Origin: Candidatus Krumholzibacteriota bacterium
GTDB taxonomy: Bacteria > Krumholzibacteriota > Krumholzibacteriia > Krumholzibacteriales > Krumholzibacteriaceae
Assembly: GCA_016933255.1 (NCBI GenBank)
Contig: JAFGBF010000003.1
Coordinates: forward strand, 152,005 to 216,004
Direction of reading: 5' to 3'
Length of the DNA stretch: 64,000 nucleotides
The position numbers and the translations under genes are program-made. Of the stretch, positions 26,457 through 34,810 are shown piece after piece (within the stretch, counting starts at the first letter, position 1; every line of letters begins with the position of its first letter). The notes under the pieces are model-generated. The model saw nothing but the letters and a program-made list of their open reading frames with translations. It did not search any database and was not told the origin of the DNA.

Positions 26457-26889
26457 TATATCGCCTCGTATCAGGGTCCTCTTTCTCTGCACGGGAAATT
26501 CCTGCAGAAGCCAGATGGCGGAGGGTTGGATGAGACACCTGAAGAGTGATACCGTAGATGTATTCTCCGCTGGGATAGAGCCACATGGCCTGAATCCTGA
26601 TGCAGTCCTGGTGATGGCAGAGGCAGGAGTCGATATCTCGCGGCAGGAAAGTACCAGTGTAAAAGAGTATTTGTCTGAAGAATTCGATTATGTGATTACG
26701 GTCTGTTCAGACGCCGAAAAGAACTGTCCGGTCTTTCCTGCCGCGGCCCGTCATATCCATAGGGGGTTTGATGATCCGCCGCGGCTTGCCGAGCTTGAGA
26801 CAGACCGGGAAAAAGCTCTGTCGCATTTCAGGAGGGTAAGAGATGAGATCAGGTCTTTCGTGGAAGAGTTTCCCGCGGGATCCGAATGA
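26449..26889 (+). CDS. arsC: Arsenate reductase/low-molecular-weight phosphatase, ArsC type
   Basis: 146 aa. The ATG at 26449 overlaps the last codons of the VWA gene. The P-loop CTGNSCRS starts at Cys14, and Cys86 and Cys93 in VCSDAEKNC keep the seven-residue spacing of the thioredoxin-coupled ArsC cascade. That makes arsenate reduction more likely than tyrosine phosphatase action. No ars efflux pump or ArsR gene lies in the window, so its physiological role is less sure than its chemistry. Confidence 0.88.
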   Translation: MINISPRIRVLFLCTGNSCRSQMAEGWMRHLKSDTVDVFSAGIEPHGLNPDAVLVMAEAGVDISRQESTSVKEYLSEEFDYVITVCSDAEKNCPVFPAAARHIHRGFDDPPRLAELETDREKALSHFRRVRDEIRSFVEEFPAGSE

Positions 26890-26988
26890 CAGATAAGTCT
26901 TTCCGTATCCTGAGAGAATAGGCCGTCCAGCTTCTTCCGGATATTGTATCTGTTGACAAACCCCTGAAAAGATCAGAGAATTCTGGTT

Positions 26989-28071
26989 ATGGAGAAAAGT
27001 CCGGATAGATTGAGGACTTCACAGATCCTTTTTACGCTCGCCAGTTTTGTCGTGGTCGTGGCGGGCCTGCGCGCGGCGTCTCAGATCGTGGTGCCGTTTC
27101 TGCTTGCTACATTCATATCTATAACCTGTTCCGCGCCGCTTTTCTGGATGAGAGGAAAAGGAATACCGGCCTGGCTCGCGATCCTCGTAGTCATGGTCGG
27201 TATCATTTTAATAGGATTTATCATAACGAGCCTGCTCGGAAATTCGATAGACGATTTCTCGAAAAACATTCCCCGGTATGGCGCGGTATTGAACGGCCAG
27301 TACAGGAACCTGCTTTTCTGGGTCGAGGAAAAGGGTGTCGATGTATCAAACCTGGAGCTTGTCGAGATCTTCAATCCCCAGAAAGCGATGCAGCTTGTCG
27401 CGAAGTTCTTCAACAGCCTCGGAGAGGTCCTGACGAACGGATTCCTTATTATAATTACGGTGATCTTTATGCTTCTGGAAGCATCCAGTATTCCGGCCAA
27501 GCTGCATTCTATATTTCGAAATCCCGATGATTCTCTTGCCCAGATAGAGAGGATAACAGCAAACGTAAAGAACTATCTTGCCATAAAAACGATCATCAGC
27601 CTGATCACGGGAGTGCTTGTGGCGTTTGTGCTATGGCTGATGAAGGTCGATTTTCCGCTTCTCTGGGGGCTTCTGGCTTTTCTGCTGAACTATGTCCCGA
27701 ATATCGGATCGATCATAGCCGCGGTGCCTGCGATCCTGCAGGCTTTGATCCAGCACGGTTTGGGCAGAGCAGCAGGTGTCGCCTTCTTTTTCCTGCTGAT
27801 AAATCTCGTAATGGGAAATGCTGTCGAACCGAAGTTCATGGGTAAAGGGCTTGGCCTGTCGACACTTGTCGTTTTTCTTTCTTTGATTTTCTGGGGGTGG
27901 GTCCTGGGCCCCGTGGGAATGCTTTTGTCGGTGGTCCTGACAGTGACCGTGAAGATAGTCCTTGAGAGCCGTGAGGACACAAGATGGGCAGCTGTGCTTC
28001 TCGGTTCGCATGTTCCATCTGTCTCGGGTGAGGTCACTCCTGATGATTCTCCCGGTACTGACGCACGATAG
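26989..28071 (+). CDS. AI-2E family transporter (PF01594)
   Basis: 360 aa inner-membrane protein with about eight hydrophobic helices. Family signatures: ASQIVVPFLLATFISI at the first helices, a long amphipathic cytosolic segment (residues about 85-140), and LLWGLLAFLLNYVPNIGSIIAAVPAIL near 225. Family members export AI-2 or exchange sodium and protons; substrate unclear here. The last 38 bases overlap the convergent kinase gene tail to tail. Confidence 0.9.
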   Translation: MEKSPDRLRTSQILFTLASFVVVVAGLRAASQIVVPFLLATFISITCSAPLFWMRGKGIPAWLAILVVMVGIILIGFIITSLLGNSIDDFSKNIPRYGAVLNGQYRNLLFWVEEKGVDVSNLELVEIFNPQKAMQLVAKFFNSLGEVLTNGFLIIITVIFMLLEASSIPAKLHSIFRNPDDSLAQIERITANVKNYLAIKTIISLITGVLVAFVLWLMKVDFPLLWGLLAFLLNYVPNIGSIIAAVPAILQALIQHGLGRAAGVAFFFLLINLVMGNAVEPKFMGKGLGLSTLVVFLSLIFWGWVLGPVGMLLSVVLTVTVKIVLESREDTRWAAVLLGSHVPSVSGEVTPDDSPGTDAR

Positions 28072-29059
28072 ATTCGACTGCGGGAAACTTTCCGGATTCT
28101 GCTATACTGTCTTCGAGAGTATCGATTCCCCGGGGTATCGATTCGAGGAAGGACTCTTTTTTCTTCTCGAAACCCAGAAAGGCAAAGGCCGCGAGCGCCT
28201 GCAGGTTGCGCTGGATAGCGGCTAAAGTGAATTTCTCTAAATATTCCTCAAATGTCTCTTCCGTGATCGCATCGACTTCTTTCAGCCTGTAGTAGAGTTC
28301 CATAAGAAGGGTCTTTCTTGTCCCTGGACGGATCGGGTGATAGAGGCCCTTAAGAATAGAAGCGGCGTCATATATTCCAGGCCCCCTGTGAGCATCTTGA
28401 AAATCGATCAATCGGATCTCGCCGTTTTTGACCATGACATTACGGCACTGAAGGTCTCTGTGCATGAATACGAGCGGTTCAGCAGAGAGCTGTTTCGCCA
28501 GACTGAGCCTCTCGGTCTCCCACCCGTCGGGAATGGAAGAACAGAACCTTCCGATAAATTCTCTCTCGAAATATTTGGTCTCACCGAGAAGTTTCTCTTC
28601 GCTGAAAACATTGTCTTCCAGTATGCCTCTCGCCATCATATCTTTGTTTACCGAAGTCTGGAACATGTAGAGGATGTCTATACATTCTCTGTAGTATGAG
28701 AGTTCCACTTCCACAGTGCAGTATTTCAAAGCATCTTCCAGATGGATCGAACCAAGATCTTCCATCATCAGAATGCCCTGTTCGCTATCAAAGGAGTAAA
28801 ATTCGGGGACAGGTACCTGGTTTTTTCTCAGGAAATCGCCTATTGAGATATAACGTGATAACTCAGATGCTCTGCCGGGCTGTATTATCGCGACGATACT
28901 GCGTCTGCCGTCAGTGATCCTCAGGAAAAATCTGTCTGATCCGCCTCCGTGGATCATCGTTGAGGGCGAGTCTTGAGGGAACGCACCTCCCGGCAGGTCG
29001 CCTGTAAGTTTGATTGCTTCGGCGGTGTACTGTTTTATGACGTCATCAATCTGATTCAT
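28034..29059 (-). CDS. amgK: Aminoglycoside-phosphotransferase-fold sugar kinase, AmgK-like
   Basis: 341 aa, cytosolic. Kinase signature MHRDLQCRNVMV (catalytic Asp, metal Asn) followed by IRLIDFQDAHRGPGIYDAAS (the second metal Asp), an N-terminal lobe with GGGSDRFFLRI. This is the pattern of cell-wall-sugar kinase AmgK, which phosphorylates MurNAc/GlcNAc at C1. Its ATG overlaps the stop of the nucleotidyltransferase (ATGA), so the pair is translationally coupled, as in AmgK-MurU systems. Substrate assignment rests on neighbours, including NamZ. A different hexose is possible. Confidence 0.72.
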   Translation of the reverse strand: MNQIDDVIKQYTAEAIKLTGDLPGGAFPQDSPSTMIHGGGSDRFFLRITDGRRSIVAIIQPGRASELSRYISIGDFLRKNQVPVPEFYSFDSEQGILMMEDLGSIHLEDALKYCTVEVELSYYRECIDILYMFQTSVNKDMMARGILEDNVFSEEKLLGETKYFEREFIGRFCSSIPDGWETERLSLAKQLSAEPLVFMHRDLQCRNVMVKNGEIRLIDFQDAHRGPGIYDAASILKGLYHPIRPGTRKTLLMELYYRLKEVDAITEETFEEYLEKFTLAAIQRNLQALAAFAFLGFEKKKESFLESIPRGIDTLEDSIAESGKFPAVESIVRQYRENHQE

Positions 29060-30042
29060 CCTGTTTTCATCTCTCCTTCCGGGAAAACGATCGTATTTTC
29101 GATCGACCTGCCCTCATCAATCACGGAATCTTCCAGTACCACGCAATTTTTCAGGCTGCATCGCCTTCCTATTGCAACATTCGGGCCTATTTCAAGAAAA
29201 CCTTGCCAGTCAAGGTCTGGAGGTATCCTCGTGTCCCTGCCGGCATGAAGCGGGATGGGGGGCGGATCCAGAAGAGGTGAAAAGATCTCTTTGCCCGCAA
29301 GGATCCTTTCGTGCAGGCTAAGGAAAGATTCCGGAGTGCCGATTTCGCTCCAACTGAAAGGAGGGTCCGCAGGCACGATATATCCCGCCACGGATCCGGG
29401 TCTTTCATCAATAATATGTCTCAGAATGTCAAGCAGTCCAATCTTCTTACTGGCGGGGAAATATTCGAGTGCCTCCCTCGATATGACGGACATTCCCGTG
29501 TAGCCGCAGCAGCCGGCGGAATCGGAACCTATGGATCGCGCCCCTTCGAATGCGATTATCAGATTATCGTTATCGATCACGACATGCGGAGGGGGACTGC
29601 AGGTTTCCGGAAGAGAGGGATTTTCCGCCGCCAGGATCATCGTGACCAGCGCCTTCTTCCGGATATGAAACGATACGGCCGGTCTGAAAGAAATGTTCGT
29701 CAGGATGTCGGCATTGGCAAGAAGGACGATCTCTTCATCGATGAGAGATGCCGCCATATTACCGATTCCGCCGCCGGTATCGAGTAAGTCCACTTCATGG
29801 TGCAGTGTTATCGGCAGCTCTTTTGCTGATATGAACTCCTCGATATTTCCAGAGAGATGGTGGGAGTTGGCGTGCAGGCTTGCAGCTCCTTCCGAGAGCA
29901 GTTTCGCGGCTACAAGTTCTATCATCGGAATACCAAGAATCGGTATCATCGGTTTCGGGATAGAAGAAGTGAGGGGCCTCATCCTTTTTCCGTAGCCAGC
30001 CGCCAGTATCATTCCGGCGGCCTTACCGGAGCTCTTTCCCAT
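29056..30042 (-). CDS. murU: Sugar-1-phosphate nucleotidyltransferase, MurU-like
   Basis: 328 aa from the ATG at 30042, preceded by AAAGG; a TTG at 30069 is possible. The N-terminal signature GMILAAGYGKRMRPLTSSIPKPM is the nucleotidyltransferase Rossmann domain. Unlike classic MurU (about 220 aa), there is a C-terminal extension (residues about 240-328) with hexapeptide-like strands NVAIGRRCSLKNCVVLEDSVI, as in GlmU-type beta-helices. With the kinase beside it, it likely converts a sugar-1-phosphate (MurNAc-1-P if the NamZ link holds) to a UDP sugar. GlcNAc-1-P or mannose-1-P types cannot be ruled out. Confidence 0.68.
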   Translation of the reverse strand: MGKSSGKAAGMILAAGYGKRMRPLTSSIPKPMIPILGIPMIELVAAKLLSEGAASLHANSHHLSGNIEEFISAKELPITLHHEVDLLDTGGGIGNMAASLIDEEIVLLANADILTNISFRPAVSFHIRKKALVTMILAAENPSLPETCSPPPHVVIDNDNLIIAFEGARSIGSDSAGCCGYTGMSVISREALEYFPASKKIGLLDILRHIIDERPGSVAGYIVPADPPFSWSEIGTPESFLSLHERILAGKEIFSPLLDPPPIPLHAGRDTRIPPDLDWQGFLEIGPNVAIGRRCSLKNCVVLEDSVIDEGRSIENTIVFPEGEMKTG

Positions 30043-30108
30043 TACTGCCTTTCGATCCAGGATATTCAAGCGCGGGAACAGGCCGGATTACACCTATAAT
30101 GCCGGCTT

Positions 30109-31302
30109 TCAGTATAGAAGATGATCTTTTCTGGCTGCAAGATAATCTTTTTCATCACTTTTCCATGACATAAAGAGCTCTTCGATATCCTGATCAGAAT
30201 CTATTGTCTTTCTCAGCAGCCGGCTTCCAGAGAGGATATCTATCGGCATATGTTTCTCTTCATATTCATAGGGGGGAGCGAGCCATTCGAAATCATCCGG
30301 AAAGATATCAGATATCGATTTTATCAGAATCGCCGCGGTTCTTAAAGGCATGAAGCGGCTGCGATCGGTAATATGCAGCTGGATCCCGCGGCAGATCCGT
30401 CCGGAGTATTTATCCCAGGCAGGCGAAAAATCGATCGGCCGGAATACCACTCCTTCGAGATTATGACTTTTCAGTACCGAAATGAGTCTTTTCGGTTCTA
30501 TCCAGGGCGCGCCGGTCATTTCGAACGGCCGGGTCGTACCGCGCCCTTCGGATATATTGGTCGCTTCCAGAAGGACCATCCCGGGATATACGATCGCCGT
30601 ATCGAGGGTCGGGATATTAGGAGACGGCATGACCCACGGCTGTCCGGTTATGTCAAAATACATCTCTCTTTTCCAGCCATCGAGCTTTTTGACCTCCAGG
30701 GCGGATTGCAGTCCCCTGGAAAGGCCTATCATCTGCAGGGCTTCACCTATCGTCAGAGCGTGTCTTACAGGAAAAGGGTACATCCCGACGAAAGAGAAGA
30801 ACTCTTCCCGCAGAATGGGGCCTTCGACGACCGAGCCTCCAATAGGATTCGGCCTGTCAAGCACCAGGATCTCGATCCCGGCCTTCGAGCATTCCTCAAG
30901 CATGCAGAGCGCCGTCCAGATGTATGTATACGGACGGGCACCCACATCCGGGAGGTCTATTATCATCATGTCGAGTCCGGCCAGGCTCTCCGGAGAAGGT
31001 CTCCTGGTTTTTCCGTAGAGAGAGTGCACCGGAATATTGAACTCGGGGTGGATATATCCTTCCCATTCGACCATATTGGCCTGCGTGTCACCGCGAAATC
31101 CATGCTGAGGACCGAATATACAGGAAAGGTCTATCCTGTTTCTGACCAGGATCTCCGTTATATGGGTAAGTTCTGATGAGACAGAAGCGTGATTGGCTAG
31201 AAGTCCAACCCTGCGCCCTTTCAGGCAGCTGCATGAATCATCGGCTAATATGTCGCAACCGGTTCTGATCAATTGTCCCTCCATATCCTTACCGGGAATC
31301 AT
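30109..31302 (-). CDS. namZ: Exo-N-acetylmuramidase NamZ (DUF1343)
   Basis: 397 aa, no signal peptide visible. Family blocks: LKGRRVGLLANHASV, CIFGPQHGFRGD, PVHSLYGKTRRPSPE, IIDLPDVGARPYTYI, LVLDRPNPIGG, SPNIPTLDTAIVYPG and EGRGTTRPFEMTGAPW. Characterised NamZ releases MurNAc from non-reducing ends of peptidoglycan fragments. ATG at 31302 is used; a TTG at 31272, five bases after GGAGGG, is an alternative start that would shorten the protein by 10 residues. Co-directional with and 66 bases ahead of the nucleotidyltransferase, it points to MurNAc salvage. Confidence 0.9.
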   Translation of the reverse strand: MIPGKDMEGQLIRTGCDILADDSCSCLKGRRVGLLANHASVSSELTHITEILVRNRIDLSCIFGPQHGFRGDTQANMVEWEGYIHPEFNIPVHSLYGKTRRPSPESLAGLDMMIIDLPDVGARPYTYIWTALCMLEECSKAGIEILVLDRPNPIGGSVVEGPILREEFFSFVGMYPFPVRHALTIGEALQMIGLSRGLQSALEVKKLDGWKREMYFDITGQPWVMPSPNIPTLDTAIVYPGMVLLEATNISEGRGTTRPFEMTGAPWIEPKRLISVLKSHNLEGVVFRPIDFSPAWDKYSGRICRGIQLHITDRSRFMPLRTAAILIKSISDIFPDDFEWLAPPYEYEEKHMPIDILSGSRLLRKTIDSDQDIEELFMSWKSDEKDYLAARKDHLLY

Positions 31303-31449
31303 AACCTGTCCGGTCCTTTATGACAAGAAAAGGATAAATCCAGGCGACCCGGACCCTGTCGAAAAAGAGAGGGTTTTTCCTTTGTATAAATCTCCTATTG
31401 ATATAATATCTGTCTGTTATTTCTATCAGGAAACAAGGAAGGTGGGTCA

Positions 31450-33048
31450 ATGAAGATAGACAGGATCATTACGGGGATTTTATCGCTTGCTCTTGCATCG
31501 GTTCTTTTTCTAACGTTCTGTTCATGTACGGAAAGCAGGAATGCCAGTCATCGCAAAGGCACATTGATAATAGGCGAGACGAGCGCTTATGAATCCCTGA
31601 ATCCTATGCACACGACAGATGCTCATGCCAGGGATATCTATCAACAGCTTTTTCTCCTTCTGCTGAAAGAGAATTCCGACCTTCTTACATTTTCTCCGCA
31701 GCTTGCGAGATCATGGGAATTTTCCGAAGACAGGAAAGACCTTACATTTCATCTCAGAGATGATGTCCTTTGGAGCGACGGGGTCAAGGTGACCGCTAAT
31801 GACGTCAAGGCGACTTTCAATATTCAGATCGATCCGGATGTCCTGTGGAGCGGAAGGCATCTTAAAAAATATATCGACAGCGTCTCTGTCGTTGACGATT
31901 ATACGGTCGTTTACCATTTCAACCATGTCTATCCGTATCAGGTGATGGATGTGAATGATGGGCCGATACTCCCGGCGCATTTTATAGAGAAGTTCGAGAG
32001 ATCGGAGATAAGATCTGTCCCGATTGAGGAATTTCCCACCGATGGACCTTTCAGGATAGGAGAATGGGAAAAAGGGCAGTCCCTGACTCTGGTTCCCAAC
32101 GAGAATTATTTTGAAAGTGGAAAGCCGTATCTCAGCAAGGTGATCTTCAAGATAATCCCTGATCAGATGACGCTTATAACTCAGCTTCGCGCGGGTGAGA
32201 TCGACTGTATGGAAACGGCTCCCCCGGCCGAAGTGGATATGCTGAGAAAGAATCATCCAGAGCTCAGGATCTACGAATTTGACGGCAGGGGATATGTCTA
32301 TCTCGGATGGAACGGTTCAAGGACGCCATTCGACAATGTCAGGGTCAGGAGGGCACTGAGCCATGCCATCAACAGAAAGATGATCATAGATAATCTTTAC
32401 TACGGCCTGGCCAAGGAATGTATTGGACCGTTCCCGCCTGTGGTCTGGGCATACGATCCCGATATCACGCCGATACCGTATGATCCGGCGGAGGCTGTAA
32501 GAATCCTGGAAGAGGAGGGATTTGAGGATACCGACGGAGATGGATATCTGGAGAAAGACGGTGAGCCGTTTGAATTCGAATTGCTGACCAATCAGGGAAA
32601 CCAGGTAAGGGCAGATATTCAGATCATGGTTCAGGAACAGCTGAAAAAGGTCGGAGTGAAGGTCATCCCAGTGACAATGGAATGGACGGTCATGCTTTCC
32701 AGACACAAAGCCGGTGATTTTGACGCGGTAGTAAGCGCCTGGAGAGCCAGCTCAAAAGCGGACCTTTCTCCGATATGGTCCTGCGATGCGAGGAATGAAG
32801 AAGGCTACAACAGGGTGAATTACTGTGATCCGGTTGTAGACAGCCTTAACGCTCTTGCGGCCTCTATGCTTGATTTTGACGAGGCGCGCCCGTTGTTCCA
32901 CAAGGTACAGAGAATGATATATGAAGCTCAGCCGTACACTTTCCTCTATGTAAGATCAGAACTGCTGATACTTAACAAAAGGTTTACAGGTGCGGTCCCT
33001 GATGCGGTAAGCACTTTTAACAACCTGCATGAGTGGCGGGTCGATTGA
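31450..33048 (+). CDS. Peptide/nickel-type ABC substrate-binding lipoprotein
   Basis: 532 aa, SBP_bac_5 family (DppA/OppA). Signal with lipobox FCSC (Cys24 or Cys26). Family motifs: ESLNPMHTTDAHARDIYQQL, RDDVLWSDGVKVTANDVKATF near residue 105, and the FDNVRVRRALSHAINRKMI block near 290. Lipid-anchored at the outer face of the inner membrane, it would bind oligopeptides. No permease or ATPase genes are close, so it either uses a distant transporter or works alone. Divergent from namZ with a shared 147-base region. Confidence 0.92.
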   Translation: MKIDRIITGILSLALASVLFLTFCSCTESRNASHRKGTLIIGETSAYESLNPMHTTDAHARDIYQQLFLLLLKENSDLLTFSPQLARSWEFSEDRKDLTFHLRDDVLWSDGVKVTANDVKATFNIQIDPDVLWSGRHLKKYIDSVSVVDDYTVVYHFNHVYPYQVMDVNDGPILPAHFIEKFERSEIRSVPIEEFPTDGPFRIGEWEKGQSLTLVPNENYFESGKPYLSKVIFKIIPDQMTLITQLRAGEIDCMETAPPAEVDMLRKNHPELRIYEFDGRGYVYLGWNGSRTPFDNVRVRRALSHAINRKMIIDNLYYGLAKECIGPFPPVVWAYDPDITPIPYDPAEAVRILEEEGFEDTDGDGYLEKDGEPFEFELLTNQGNQVRADIQIMVQEQLKKVGVKVIPVTMEWTVMLSRHKAGDFDAVVSAWRASSKADLSPIWSCDARNEEGYNRVNYCDPVVDSLNALAASMLDFDEARPLFHKVQRMIYEAQPYTFLYVRSELLILNKRFTGAVPDAVSTFNNLHEWRVD

Positions 33049-33135
33049 GGGAAAGGGGCCGGGAATTTCCAGCAGCAGGATGGATATCCGCTGGATCAGG
33101 GATTGTGAATAGAGAGAATAACTGAAGGGATGCTG

Positions 33136-33558
33136 ATGGTTCACGATATAGCGATCGCGGCTCTGATAAGCGCGGTCGCAGCACAGTTTCTAAAGCCTTT
33201 TGCCGACCTGCTGCAGAAGCGTAAATTCAGTTTTTTCAGGATGATGGATTCAGGGGGGATGCCTTCTTCACATACATCCGTCGTAACTACGCTTACTGTC
33301 GGTGTAGCCGTTTATCAGGGTGTCGGTTCCGCACTGTTCGGGATATCCCTCGTATTCAGCCTCTATTTTATATTTGAAGCGACCGGGCTGAGGCAGGAAG
33401 TGGGAAATCAGGCGAGAGTCCTCAACGAGATCATTGAAAAAGTCAGAGAGACCCATCATCTCAACGCCGAGGAACTGCAGGAACTGATCGGTCATACCTG
33501 GGGTGAAGTTATCGGGGGTTTTGTGATAGGGATACTGGTCGCTCTGCTGTACTATTGA
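33136..33558 (+). CDS. DUF212 (YuiD-like) membrane protein
   Basis: 140 aa from the ATG at 33136, with AAGGG seven bases upstream; an ATG at 33130 is also in frame. Hydrophobic helices, MDSGGMPSSHTSVVTTL (the Ser-Ser-His of acid-phosphatase/haloperoxidase relatives) and EATGLRQEVGNQARVLNEI identify the divergent PAP2 family DUF212. Phosphatase activity on a lipid or polyprenyl phosphate is inferred. Follows the SBP gene by 87 bases. Confidence 0.85.
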   Translation: MVHDIAIAALISAVAAQFLKPFADLLQKRKFSFFRMMDSGGMPSSHTSVVTTLTVGVAVYQGVGSALFGISLVFSLYFIFEATGLRQEVGNQARVLNEIIEKVRETHHLNAEELQELIGHTWGEVIGGFVIGILVALLYY

Positions 33559-33710
33559 GCCTGTCAGATCGAGAAGTTTGATATGCCGTTCCCGCCAGTG
33601 AAATACTAAAAAACCCTTGACACATATTGAAGTGATAGCCCACTATGACGGTGGGAATCCACACCGATGCGCATCATTCGACCGGTTCAAAAGGACAGGA
33701 GGGGATGTTA

Positions 33711-34787
33711 ATGCGGACGGTCTCGGTCATCAATCAAAAGGGTGGTTGCGGTAAAACCACTATCGCTATCAATCTTGCTGCCGCTCTCGGCAAGATCGGC
33801 AGCCGTGTTCTTCTTTTGGATCTTGACCCTCAGTCACATGCTTCACTAGGGCTCGATGTTACTTATCACGATGTTCAGCACACTACGTATGATCTTCTTA
33901 GAAATCCCAGGATAATGGTAAAAGATGCTGTTTTTACCGTTAACCCCAGCCTCGATGTCATTCCCTCTTCCCCTGTTCTGAGTGCTATCGAGCAGGAGCT
34001 TTCGGGGAAACCGGGAAGAGAGACAAGACTCGCGCTCAAACTTATGAGGCTTAACAGCAGCTACGACTATGTCATCATCGATTCTCCCCCCAGTGTAGGG
34101 CTGCTGACATTCAATTCTCTCCTGGCTTCGGGAGAGGTGCTTATCCCCGTCGAGCCGAGTTATTTTTCGCTCCAGGGGCTGTCAAGGCTTATGGAGACGC
34201 TTGAGCTTCTCAAGAGTGAGACAAAACACAAAACAAAAATACATGTAGTCGTCAATAACATAGAAAAGAGGACGACCTTTTCACGTGATATTGTGATGGA
34301 GCTGGATCGGCACCACGGAGATATCGTCCTGGACAGTACGATAAGCCATTCCGTAAAGTACAAGGAAGCGGCTCTTTGCGGAGTATCGATATTTGAGATG
34401 CCGAGATCCGAAAGGTTGAAGCGGGAGTTCCTTTCTCTTGCCCGCGAACTTGAGGAAAAGAGATCATCTCTGCTCGAGGTAGATAATATCAGGGACTGGA
34501 TGGTAAAACTAAATGGGCCGAAGATAGTCGATTCCGGAGTGGTTTTTACCCTCAAGGCGCCTAACGCGAGAAGTGTAAGCCTGACAGGCGAGTTTACAAA
34601 CTGGTCGCATGAGGGGATCAGAATGCTCAGGGATGAAGACAATGAGACATGGAAGATAGTCATGAATCTTGATCCCGGCGATTATGAATACAGATTCATA
34701 GTTGATGGTGTGTGGATCAAAGATCCCAATAATGTCGACACAGTCCTTAACGAATATGGACAGGAAAATTCTCTTCTGATCGTTTAG
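33711..34787 (+). CDS. ParA/Soj-type ATPase fused to a CBM48/AMPK-beta domain
   Basis: 358 aa from the ATG at 33711, with AGGAGGGG eight bases upstream. Residues 1-250 are a ParA ATPase: deviant Walker A KGGCGKTT with signature Lys10, Walker A' LLDLDPQSH, Walker B YVIIDSPPSVG, and the VVNNIEKRTTFSRDI block. From about residue 272 to the end it is an AMPK-beta/CBM48 E-set domain: VFTLKAPNARSVSLTGEFTNW, WKIVMNLDPGDYEYRFIVDG, the usual glycogen-binding fold. I know no described ParA with this partner. It could place itself on DNA or membrane and bind glycogen/starch-like polymer or act through the E-set fold as a protein-binding module. Followed 23 bases later by an unknown gene. Confidence 0.85.
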   Translation: MRTVSVINQKGGCGKTTIAINLAAALGKIGSRVLLLDLDPQSHASLGLDVTYHDVQHTTYDLLRNPRIMVKDAVFTVNPSLDVIPSSPVLSAIEQELSGKPGRETRLALKLMRLNSSYDYVIIDSPPSVGLLTFNSLLASGEVLIPVEPSYFSLQGLSRLMETLELLKSETKHKTKIHVVVNNIEKRTTFSRDIVMELDRHHGDIVLDSTISHSVKYKEAALCGVSIFEMPRSERLKREFLSLARELEEKRSSLLEVDNIRDWMVKLNGPKIVDSGVVFTLKAPNARSVSLTGEFTNWSHEGIRMLRDEDNETWKIVMNLDPGDYEYRFIVDGVWIKDPNNVDTVLNEYGQENSLLIV

Positions 34788-34810
34788 GTCCCGTTACAAC
34801 CGATTAATCG

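Noticed and set aside
30373..31176. 267-codon open frame on the plus strand opposite namZ
   Set aside because: All NamZ family blocks are on the minus strand; the plus frame shows no domain.
33617..33645. TTGACA upstream of the ParA-CBM gene as a promoter
   Set aside because: No acceptable -10 box at 16-18 bases (best is CACTAT), so not listed.
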